Below, one piece after another: positions 54,775 to 62,216 of a stretch of DNA of 64,000 bases; the stretch's first letter is position 1, and the number at the start of each line of letters is the position of its first letter. The notes beneath the pieces are model-generated. The model saw nothing but the letters and a program-made list of their open reading frames with translations, did not search any database and had not been told where the DNA came from. The translations under genes and the position numbers were made by a program. Source of the DNA: Candidatus Krumholzibacteriota bacterium (GTDB lineage Bacteria; Krumholzibacteriota; Krumholzibacteriia; LZORAL124-64-63); NCBI GenBank assembly GCA_022711765.1, contig JAKLEB010000002.1, positions 1,370,620-1,434,619 on the forward strand, in the 5' to 3' direction.

Positions 54775-55731
54775 ATGGATTCGACCTCCTCCCGGTTCGG
54801 CTGGCTCCCTCCGGCGGTGGTCGTCACCGTCGGCGCGGCCTGGCTTGCGGGCCGCGATCAGGACGTCGGGGCGGTGGCGGGAGGCCTGGTCGCGTCGTTC
54901 GCGGTGCCGGCCCTCTGGACTGCGGTCTGGTTCGGCGGCCGAGACCCGCGCCGGATCGCGGCCGTCGCGGCGCTCGCCGTCGGCGCGAGCGGCCTGCTGG
55001 GCGGCTGGCTGCTGGGCGCGGTGGTCGGCGGATTCGTGGCGGCCGGCCTGGTCGGCGGCTGGGCGCAGGGGCGGCGGTGGCCGTGGCTCTCGGTCTGGTG
55101 CCTCGCGGCCCTGTGTCTGGTCCCGGGGTTCCTCCTGGAGCTCGGCGGGACGCCGCTGCCCGAGGCGACGGCCGAGCTCGCCGCCCAGTGGCGGCAGGAG
55201 TTCGAGAGCGACCTGCCGGCCGGACTGTCCGACGCCGAGCGGACGGCGGCCCTGGTCAGGTTGGATGACACGCTGGCGGCGGTGACGGCGATGCAGCGGC
55301 GATTCTGGCCGAGCCTGGTCGCGATCGGGCTGCTGGCCCAGGCGGCGGTGGCGGTGCACCTGGGCTGGGCCCTCGCCCGGCTCGCGGACCGCCGGGTGGC
55401 CCGGCCGGCGCGGGGATCGTTCGTGACGTGGCGAGCGCCGTTCGTCACGGTGTGGGTGCTCATCGGCAGCCTCGCGCTGGGCCTGGTCGGCGCGGGCGCC
55501 GTGGCGCTGGTCGGCTGGAATCTCGTCCTGCTGATCGCGCTGCTGCTGGCCGCTCAGGGGCTGGCGGTCCAGGCCTGGCTGGTCCGGCTGGCGGTGCCGC
55601 CGCTCGGTCAGACGCTTTTCTGGGTCCTCGGGGCCCTGTTCTTCGCCCCGGTGATGGTCGGGGGCGGCACCCTGATCGGGCTCGCTGATCAGTGGTGGGA
55701 CCTGCGGCGGTTGCGACGGCCGCCGGCGTGA
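54775..55731 (+). CDS. DUF2232 (YybS-like) membrane protein
   Basis: The 318-residue protein has about eight hydrophobic segments. A polar loop ([20 protein letters not shown]) sits in the middle and WWDLRR is near the end. Family assignment rests on topology and on position between rpsR and rplI, where yybS-type genes are found in other bacteria. The function is unknown. The ATG is 15 bases after rpsR. Confidence 0.7.
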   Translation: MDSTSSRFGWLPPAVVVTVGAAWLAGRDQDVGAVAGGLVASFAVPALWTAVWFGGRDPRRIAAVAALAVGASGLLGGWLLGAVVGGFVAAGLVGGWAQGRRWPWLSVWCLAALCLVPGFLLELGGTPLPEATAELAAQWRQEFESDLPAGLSDAERTAALVRLDDTLAAVTAMQRRFWPSLVAIGLLAQAAVAVHLGWALARLADRRVARPARGSFVTWRAPFVTVWVLIGSLALGLVGAGAVALVGWNLVLLIALLLAAQGLAVQAWLVRLAVPPLGQTLFWVLGALFFAPVMVGGGTLIGLADQWWDLRRLRRPPA

Positions 55732-55787
55732 AGCGACGAAACGACGTGCGCGCGATTCGCGGTCGCGCCGAGTCAAGGTGGTTCAAG

Positions 55788-56243
55788 ATGGACGTGATCC
55801 TGCTGAAGGACGTGGAGAGCCTGGGCAAGATGGGGAAGACCGTGCACGTGGCCCGCGGCTACGCGCGCAACTACCTGCTGCCCAAGGGTCTGGCCATCGA
55901 GGCCTCGGAGGGCGCCCGGAAGATGGTCATGGAGAAGATGGTCCTCGAGGCGAAGCGCGACCACGTGCGCAAGGAAGCGGCCGAGACCCTGGCCGCCTCC
56001 CTGGTCGCCAAGGACCTTCGCGTGGAGATCCGCGCCAAGGCCGGCGAGGAGGAGCGCCTCTACGGCTCCGTCACCGCGCGCGACATCGCGGCCGCGCTGG
56101 CCGAGCAGAAGTCGGTGGCGGTCGAGCACAGCCAGATCCTGCTCGACGAGCCCATCAAGACGCTGGGCGTCCGCGAGATCCCGGTGAAGCTCCATGCCGA
56201 GGTCCAGGTGAGCGTCACGGTGGCGGTCCTGGCGGCCGACTGA
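55788..56243 (+). CDS. rplI: 50S ribosomal protein L9
   Basis: L9 binds 23S rRNA with two domains joined by a long helix. The 151-residue protein shows [35 protein letters not shown], a helical middle (55-75) and the C-domain with [12 protein letters not shown]. Confidence 0.97.
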   Translation: MDVILLKDVESLGKMGKTVHVARGYARNYLLPKGLAIEASEGARKMVMEKMVLEAKRDHVRKEAAETLAASLVAKDLRVEIRAKAGEEERLYGSVTARDIAAALAEQKSVAVEHSQILLDEPIKTLGVREIPVKLHAEVQVSVTVAVLAAD

Positions 56244-56284
56244 CCGGCGCGCTCGGGGCGGCACTCGAACCCAGGCGGGGCACG

Positions 56285-57370
56285 ATGGCAGCCGACCGAT
56301 GCCGAGGCTTCTGCGTGATCATGGCCGGCGGCCGTGGGACCCGGTTCTGGCCGCTCAGCCGGACCGAGCGGCCCAAGCAGCTCCTGTCGCTCGCCTCCCC
56401 GGTCAGCCTGCTGCGCGACACCTACGAGCGCGTGGCGCCGGTGGTCGGCACGGACCACGTGCTGGTCGTCACGAGCGGCGAGCTCGCCGGCCCGATCGCG
56501 GCGGACCTTCCCGAGCTTCCAGGCGAACGGATCGTCGCCGAACCGGTCGGCCGCAACACCGCGCCCTGCGCGGTCCTCGGCGCCGGTCTCGCGGCCCGGC
56601 TCGCTCCGGGCGCGCCGGTGGCGTTGCTGCCCGCGGACCACGCCGTTCCCGACACCGAGGTCTTCCGCACCCAGCTGGCCGCGGCCCTGGACCGTGCCGC
56701 GGCAACGCGAAGCGTCGTCACCCTCGGCATCCCGCCGACGCGTCCGGAAACGGGCTACGGCTACCTCGAGATCGGTCCCGCGGACGCCGGCCAGCCCGAT
56801 TTCCGGCCCGGGGTGGCCTTCGTCGAGAAACCCGACGCCGCGCGCGCCGAGCGTTACCTGGCCGGCGGCCGCCACCTCTGGAACAGCGGCATCTTCGTCT
56901 GGGACGCCGGCGCGTTCCGCGCCGCTGCGGGCCGCCACGTGCCCGAGATCGTCGCCTGTCTCGAGCCAGCCGTCGCCGCCTGGGGAACCGCGGGCTTCCC
57001 GGCCGCGCTGGCGGCGGCGTACGCGCGCTGCCCCGCGGTGTCGATCGACTACGGGATCATGGAGCGGCTGAGTTCCTTCGAGGTGCTCGGCGCGCGGTTC
57101 CGCTGGTCGGACCTCGGCAGCTGGCGGGCCTGGGGCGAGCTGGCGCCGGAACTCGCGGGCGGCAATCGGGGTTTGGCGGATCTGCTGAGCATCGACAGTC
57201 ACGGCAACGTCATCCACGTCGAGGGCAAGCTGGTCGCCCTCGTCGGCGTGTCGGGTCTCGTCATCGTGGACACCGGCGACGCGCTCCTGGTCTGCCGGAC
57301 CACGGCCGACCAGCGCGTCAAGGAGATCATCGACCGGCTGGCCCAGGACGGCCGCCGGGAGTTCCTGTAG
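56285..57370 (+). CDS. manC: mannose-1-phosphate guanylyltransferase
   Basis: The enzyme makes GDP-mannose, a donor for envelope glycans. The 361-residue protein has the pyrophosphorylase loop MAGGRGTRFWPLSRTERPKQ (13-32), AEPVGRNTAPC, LPADHAV, GYGYLEIG, VEKPD and WNSGIFVWD. It lacks the C-terminal phosphomannose isomerase cupin of bifunctional ManC/AlgA. It follows rplI by 41 bases. Confidence 0.93.
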   Translation: MAADRCRGFCVIMAGGRGTRFWPLSRTERPKQLLSLASPVSLLRDTYERVAPVVGTDHVLVVTSGELAGPIAADLPELPGERIVAEPVGRNTAPCAVLGAGLAARLAPGAPVALLPADHAVPDTEVFRTQLAAALDRAAATRSVVTLGIPPTRPETGYGYLEIGPADAGQPDFRPGVAFVEKPDAARAERYLAGGRHLWNSGIFVWDAGAFRAAAGRHVPEIVACLEPAVAAWGTAGFPAALAAAYARCPAVSIDYGIMERLSSFEVLGARFRWSDLGSWRAWGELAPELAGGNRGLADLLSIDSHGNVIHVEGKLVALVGVSGLVIVDTGDALLVCRTTADQRVKEIIDRLAQDGRREFL

Positions 57371-57450
57371 ATCGATTGCGACGTCGCGCCCGCCGCGCGC
57401 CCGGGCCGCGCGGCCGGATCAGATCCCGGCCCGTCACGATGGAGCCTTCC

Positions 57451-58662
57451 ATGATGCTTCCGCGCTTCCTGCCGCTCGCGGCGGCGCTCGCCGCCGCACT
57501 GGTCCTGGCCGGCTGCGGAGACGGCGCCCGGCCGACCGGCAAGCAGCCGATCTTCGGCAACGGCACGGTGGACAACTCCCGCGTCCTCGCGAAGGTCAAC
57601 GGCGAACCGATCACCGAGCGGATGCTCGAACTGCGCTTCGAGGAACTCGCCCCGCGGGAGCAGAACCGGTTCCAGGGCGAGGAAGGGCGCCGCCTGTTCC
57701 TGCGCCAGATGGTCGACGAGGTCCTGCGGACACGCACGGCGGAGGAACGCCGGCTCGAACTCGATCCCGAGGTCGCCCGGGTCCTGATCTCCCAGCGGCG
57801 GGCGGCCCTCGATCAAGCCCTGCGCAACCTGCTCGTCAAGGACCGGCAACCGACGATCGACGAGATCCGCGCGTACTTCGCCGCGAACCAGTCCAGGTAC
57901 GTGCGGCTGGGCACGATGAATGCGGCGCACGTCGAATGCCGCACCAAGGAGGATGCGGATCGCGCCTACCGCCTCGCCAGCGAACCGGGCCGCCCGTTCG
58001 CGACCGCGGTGAAGGACTACTCGGTCAACACGACGACCAAGATCAACGCCGGCGATCTCGGCTGGTTCAACCGCGGCGGGTTCATTCCCGGCATCCTGAA
58101 CAGCAAGGGTTTCACGGAGCGGATCTGGGACTTCGCGGAAGGCGTCAACCCGCCGTTCGAGTTCGAGGACAGCTGGCACGTGGTCAGGATCAACGAACGC
58201 CGGTACGAGCGCCCGCAGACGCTGGAGGAGGCGTACGACCGCGTGGTCAGCGACCTGATGCCCGATTTCCAGAAGACCGTGGTCGACGACTGGATGCGCC
58301 AGTCGCGGCAGGACGCCGACCTCGAATACTTCGGAGAATTCCGGCCGGGCCACGGCAAGACCGACCGCGAGCTGCTCGAGCGGGCGTTCAACGTCAAGGA
58401 TCCCCAGCAGAAGCTGGACCTGCTCGGCCTGCTCGTGGACGACTACCCGGAGAGTGAATTCGCGGACGACGCTCTGTTCACGGCCGGCAACGTGGCCCTG
58501 GACACCTGGGGCGATCGGCGTCAGGCGGGGTTCTTCTTCCTCGAGCTGATCAAGCGCTACCCGACGAGCGACTACGCGACGGATTCCCAGTACATCCTCG
58601 ATCACATGGACGAGCCGAATTTCGTGGCGCCGAGGAGCATCGAGGAGCTGCGCGGCCGCTGA
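57451..58662 (+). CDS. SurA/PrsA-like parvulin-type peptidyl-prolyl isomerase lipoprotein
   Basis: The product (403 residues) has a lipobox LVLAGC. A SurA-N-like region follows (VLAKVNGEPITERMLELRFEEL), then a rotamase domain (about 140-240: LGTMNAAHVECRTKEDADRA, GDLGWFNRGGFIPG, SWHVVRINER). The C-terminal TPR-like tail includes LVDDYPESEFADDALFTAGN. It probably helps fold envelope proteins in the periplasm. ATG 57451 is preferred because TGGAG lies 8 bases upstream. A strong terminator follows. Confidence 0.85.
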   Translation: MMLPRFLPLAAALAAALVLAGCGDGARPTGKQPIFGNGTVDNSRVLAKVNGEPITERMLELRFEELAPREQNRFQGEEGRRLFLRQMVDEVLRTRTAEERRLELDPEVARVLISQRRAALDQALRNLLVKDRQPTIDEIRAYFAANQSRYVRLGTMNAAHVECRTKEDADRAYRLASEPGRPFATAVKDYSVNTTTKINAGDLGWFNRGGFIPGILNSKGFTERIWDFAEGVNPPFEFEDSWHVVRINERRYERPQTLEEAYDRVVSDLMPDFQKTVVDDWMRQSRQDADLEYFGEFRPGHGKTDRELLERAFNVKDPQQKLDLLGLLVDDYPESEFADDALFTAGNVALDTWGDRRQAGFFFLELIKRYPTSDYATDSQYILDHMDEPNFVAPRSIEELRGR

Positions 58663-58681
58663 CGCGCGATTCCCTTTGGCG

Positions 58682-58708
58682 GGGCGGGCCGTTGACAGCG
58701 GCCCGCCC
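58682..58708 (+). terminator. terminator hairpin of the manC/isomerase operon
   Basis: A perfect 10-bp stem GGGCGGGCCG/CGGCCCGCCC (58682-58691 with 58699-58708) encloses TTGACAG. It is followed by TCTGTTAT, a weak T tract. Confidence 0.7.
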
Positions 58709-58719
58709 TCTGTTATGGT
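58692..58719 (+). promoter_or_regulatory. promoter of the DUF2914 gene
   Basis: TTGACA (58692-58697), 16 bases, TATGGT (58714-58719). The -35 box is the loop of the terminator above. Confidence 0.6.
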
Positions 58720-58773
58720 GCTCGTACACGGCCGTGCGCGCCGCGCAGCCGCCGGCTGCAAGAGGGAGGACCC

Positions 58774-59202
58774 ATGCGTAACCTGAGCATTCCCGCCGTC
58801 GTGATCGCGCTCGCCGCCGGCGCGCTCGTCGTCGCGGCGTCCGCCCAGCCCGCGGCGGTCCCCGCGGCCGGCGGCGAGCTGGTCGTCGCTGAGATGGCGG
58901 TCGGTACGGGCTACGATCGCGACACCCGCACGCTTGCCGGCGAAGGGACGAGCTTCCCGGCCGACTGCGGCCGGCTCTGGTGCAGGACGCGGATCACGGG
59001 CGCGGCGGGGTCAGGAAGCGTGTCGCACGTCTGGTACCACGAGGGCAAGACGATGGCCCGCGTGGATCTCGCGGTGGAATCCGGAGACTGGCGGACCGTT
59101 TCGAGCAAGCAGCTGCTGCCTGCGTGGACCGGGGCGTGGGAGGTCAAGGTCCTGGATGCCGCGGGCACGGTGCTGCGAACGGCCAGCTTCACCGTCCAGT
59201 AG
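58774..59202 (+). CDS. DUF2914 domain secreted protein
   Basis: The 142-residue precursor has a signal peptide (cleavage near ASAQP) and a DUF2914 domain: landmarks are CGRLWCRTRI, SHVWYHEGKTMARV, WRTVSSKQLLP and GAWEVKVLDAAG. The family is found in periplasmic or membrane proteins of several Gram-negative phyla; its function is unknown. GGGAGGA lies 4 bases before the ATG. Confidence 0.85.
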   Translation: MRNLSIPAVVIALAAGALVVAASAQPAAVPAAGGELVVAEMAVGTGYDRDTRTLAGEGTSFPADCGRLWCRTRITGAAGSGSVSHVWYHEGKTMARVDLAVESGDWRTVSSKQLLPAWTGAWEVKVLDAAGTVLRTASFTVQ

Positions 59203-59212
59203 AAAGCGGTCG

Positions 59213-59677
59213 GTGGTGATCAAGGTCGAGGTCGCGGGATTGAGCCTGGATCAGCGTTCGCAGGCGCCGGTCGTGCTGCTCTACATCCCGCCGGAAGAGA
59301 TGTGCCTGCCGATCTGGATCGGTCCCGCCGAAGCGGCCAGCATCGCGCTGGCGCTGCGGGGCGAGTCCTTCGCGAGGCCGTTGACCCACGACCTGCTGGC
59401 CATGGTCATCGACGGACTCGGCGGCCGCGTCGAGCGCGTGGTCATCACCGACCAGCGCGACAGCACGTACATCGCGCGCATCTTCCTGGGGCGCGACCGC
59501 GACATCGTCGCGGTCGACGCGCGCCCCAGCGACAGCATCGCGCTCGCCCTGCGCGCCGACGCGCCGATCTTCCTGGAGGAGGCGGTCCTCGCCAAGGCCC
59601 GCGACAGCCTGCTGCCGCTCGACGTGCTGCAGCAGATCCGGCCCGATCCCCCGGATCCGGAGAAGGAGGCCGAATGA
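59213..59677 (+). CDS. bifunctional nuclease family protein (BFN/DUF151)
   Basis: The 154-residue protein has LPIWIGPAEAASIALAL, RPLTHDLLAMVIDGLGG and DARPSDSIALALRADAPIF, all typical of the BFN domain; a plant member has RNase and DNase activity. Two adjacent GTG codons (59213, 59216) are possible starts, without a clear ribosome site. It is coupled to the following lipoprotein by an ATGA overlap. Confidence 0.9.
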   Translation: MVIKVEVAGLSLDQRSQAPVVLLYIPPEEMCLPIWIGPAEAASIALALRGESFARPLTHDLLAMVIDGLGGRVERVVITDQRDSTYIARIFLGRDRDIVAVDARPSDSIALALRADAPIFLEEAVLAKARDSLLPLDVLQQIRPDPPDPEKEAE

Positions 59678-61443
59678 CCACCTCGGCAATCCTGCCGCCG
59701 GGTCCCGCGCGGGCGGCGGCGCTGCTGCCGGTCCTCTGGCTCGTCGCCTGCGCCGGTGGCGGCCCCGACGCGACGCCGGGCAGCGGCGACGCGGGACTGC
59801 ACCCGGACGGGCGCCGCCTCTTCGCGCAACTCGCCGACGATTACGAGCGCGGCCGCGACGACCGGGTCCTCGAGCTGGGCGACCGCGTGCTGGCGGCCTA
59901 CCCGGATCATCCCCAGGGCGAGACGATCGCCGCGATGATGATCGAGTCCGCGTTCCGGCTGTCCGCGCTCGAACGGGCTCGGGACCTCGCGATCGCGTAC
60001 GCGATCCGTCACCCGGCAGGCCCGCGGCGTGGCCCGACCTTGCGGGAGGCGGCGGAGCGGCTGGCCGCGGCGGGTCGTCCCGCCGACGCGGTGGTCGTGC
60101 TCGGCGCGCTGTCCGACGGCGAGCTCGAGCCGCAGATCGCTCAGGCGGTCGAGCGGCGGGCCGCCGAGCTCGTGCGGGACCTCGACGATCCGGCGTTGCT
60201 CGCGACGGGCGAACGTCTGGCCGGACGCGCGCTGGCGCCGGTCGTCGCGAACGAGATCGCCGCCCGCGGCCTGGCCGGCGCCGGAGCCGCAGTGCTGGCG
60301 GCCCGCCGGGGCACGATCGGCGTCATCGTGCCGCTCACCGGCCGGCACGCTCACCTCGGCACCGCGTACCAGGCGGGGATCCGCCAGGCCGTGGCGGCGG
60401 CCGGTGCGGCCGGCGGCGGTCCCTGGCACCTCGTGCTCGAGGACAGCAAGAGCGACCCGGTCGCGGCCGCGCTGGCCGCGCGCCGGCTCTGCGAGACCGA
60501 GCGCTGCGAGCTGCTCGTCGGCGCGCTGCTCTCGGCCACCACGACGGCCGTCGCGCTCGTCGCCGAGCGGTACGGCGTGCCCCTGCTGTCGCCGACAGCG
60601 ACCAATGAGCGCCTCGGCGAGCTCGGTCCGCACGTGTTGCAGACGAACCTCTCGGGCGACCTCGAAGCCGACATCCTCGCCCGGCTGGCCTGCGAGGTCC
60701 TGCTCAAGCGCCGCTTCGCCGTCATCCGGCCCGATACGCCGGAGAGCGCGCGGCTGGCCGCCGCGTTCGTCGACGGCGTCGTCCAGCGAGGCGGCGTGCT
60801 CGCCGGCCAGGAGGTCTTCGACCCCGCCGCGACCGACTTCAGCCAGGCCGTCCAGGCGATCCGCGCGACGCGGCCGGAGGTCCTCTTCGCGCCGGCGAGC
60901 GTCGATCAGATGGTGCTGCTCGGTCCGCAGCTCGATTTCTACAAGGTCGGTGCCCTGGTCCTCGGGCCCAGCGACTGGAACAGTTCGCGCCTGCTCCAGC
61001 GGACCGGCGCGGAGATGGAAGGCGCCATCTGCGCCGCGTCGGAGGTGACCTATCCGGCGGCCTGGTCCCACGACTTCGCCGCCCAGTGGCCGGCCGCTCA
61101 GTACAGCGAGGAAGCCACGCGGATCGCGCGCAGCGCCTACCTGGCCACGCGCCTCGCGCTCGAGACCATGGCCGCGGTCGGGCCGGTCGACCGGCCGCGG
61201 CTGATCGAGGTCCTCCGCGACGGCCTCCGCGGCCGCGGCGGGATCGCCGACGGACCCGAGGGCTATGCCGGCGCGGTGCGCCTGCTCCGCGAGCGCGCGT
61301 GGGTCCCGTTCCCGGGCGAGCTGTATCGCGAGGCGTGGCGGCGGCAGGCCGGGGCCGACAGCCTCGCCGCCGCCGGAGCGCCGGTGGCGCCGGCGGATTC
61401 GCTCGCGACCGCGCCGCGGCTCAGTCCGGCGGCAGGTCGCTGA
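59674..61443 (+). CDS. periplasmic-binding-protein-like lipoprotein (LpoA/branched-chain type)
   Basis: The 589-residue lipoprotein has the lipobox LVAC. An N-terminal TPR-like helical part (about 40-200, LAAYPDHPQGETIA) precedes a type 1 periplasmic binding fold (about 205-540: GTIGVIVPLTGRHAHLG, LLSPTATNERL, PEVLFAPASVDQMVLLG). This layout is like LpoA-type penicillin-binding protein activators and ABC receptors of the leucine family. No permease genes are adjacent, which favours an envelope function. Its end overlaps the convergent gene by 23 bases. Confidence 0.8.
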   Translation: MTTSAILPPGPARAAALLPVLWLVACAGGGPDATPGSGDAGLHPDGRRLFAQLADDYERGRDDRVLELGDRVLAAYPDHPQGETIAAMMIESAFRLSALERARDLAIAYAIRHPAGPRRGPTLREAAERLAAAGRPADAVVVLGALSDGELEPQIAQAVERRAAELVRDLDDPALLATGERLAGRALAPVVANEIAARGLAGAGAAVLAARRGTIGVIVPLTGRHAHLGTAYQAGIRQAVAAAGAAGGGPWHLVLEDSKSDPVAAALAARRLCETERCELLVGALLSATTTAVALVAERYGVPLLSPTATNERLGELGPHVLQTNLSGDLEADILARLACEVLLKRRFAVIRPDTPESARLAAAFVDGVVQRGGVLAGQEVFDPAATDFSQAVQAIRATRPEVLFAPASVDQMVLLGPQLDFYKVGALVLGPSDWNSSRLLQRTGAEMEGAICAASEVTYPAAWSHDFAAQWPAAQYSEEATRIARSAYLATRLALETMAAVGPVDRPRLIEVLRDGLRGRGGIADGPEGYAGAVRLLRERAWVPFPGELYREAWRRQAGADSLAAAGAPVAPADSLATAPRLSPAAGR

Positions 61444-62203
61444 ACGGGCTCCGGAAACGCCAGATGACCACGAGCCAGCGCGGCCGAGGCGGCACGCCGT
61501 CCCGCAGACGCGGCGCGAACTCCCACAGGCTCATGGCCGCGCGGACGGCCTCCGCGAACTCGGGGCCGCCATCGTTGCTCTGGACCATGACGGCCACGAT
61601 CTCGCCGCGTTCGTCGAGGTAGAACGCCGCCTCGACCGTGATCAGGGGACGCCGCCGGTCCTCGGCGGTGGCGCGCGCCGGATAGAGCGGCCGCACGAGC
61701 TTCCGGATGATGAAATCCGAATCGGTGTGCTGGCTCGGCATCGACAGGTCGACGTCTGCGTCGCCATCGCCCGCGTCGATGACCGCGTCGTCCGCGGGGG
61801 CACGATCGAGCTCGCCTCGGTCGGGGCGGTCGCCGGCCTGCTCGGCGAGGTCCGGCAGGAGCTGCAGCGCGCGAGGATCGGGACGGTCGGGCTCGACCTG
61901 GTAGTCGGGCGCGGGAGGCGGCGGCACGGCCTCGCGACGGGCTCGCCGGAACGCCAGGTCCTCGCCTTCCTCGATCGAGATCTCCGGCAGGATGCGTAGC
62001 GGCCCCTCGGTGCCGTAGGGCGTGAACTTGCGCTCGACCTCATCGGCGCTCGGGCCCAGCCAGACGACGAGACCGAGGATCGCGAGCGCCGCCGGCAGCG
62101 CCCACCAGAGCCGCCGGCGGACGCGCGCGTGCTCGTCCGCGCTCGCCGCGGAGAACAGGCGCGACGCTGGGGGAGGCTCACGCCGGTCGCCGTGCCCGGT
62201 CAT
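61421..62203 (-). CDS. TonB C-terminal-domain protein
   Basis: The 260-residue protein has one membrane helix (about 32-50, WWALPAALAILGLVVWLG), then a Pro/Asp/Glu-rich linker and a C-terminal TonB-like domain (about 165-255: LVRPLYPARATAEDR, VEAAFYLDERGEIVAVMV, WLVVIWRFRSP). It is a second TonB-like protein in this window, without exbB/exbD next to it. It starts 14 bases after the amidase-like gene on the same strand. Confidence 0.8.
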   Translation of the reverse strand: MTGHGDRREPPPASRLFSAASADEHARVRRRLWWALPAALAILGLVVWLGPSADEVERKFTPYGTEGPLRILPEISIEEGEDLAFRRARREAVPPPPAPDYQVEPDRPDPRALQLLPDLAEQAGDRPDRGELDRAPADDAVIDAGDGDADVDLSMPSQHTDSDFIIRKLVRPLYPARATAEDRRRPLITVEAAFYLDERGEIVAVMVQSNDGGPEFAEAVRAAMSLWEFAPRLRDGVPPRPRWLVVIWRFRSPFSDLPPD

Positions 62204-62216
62204 CGCGATCCACCGC

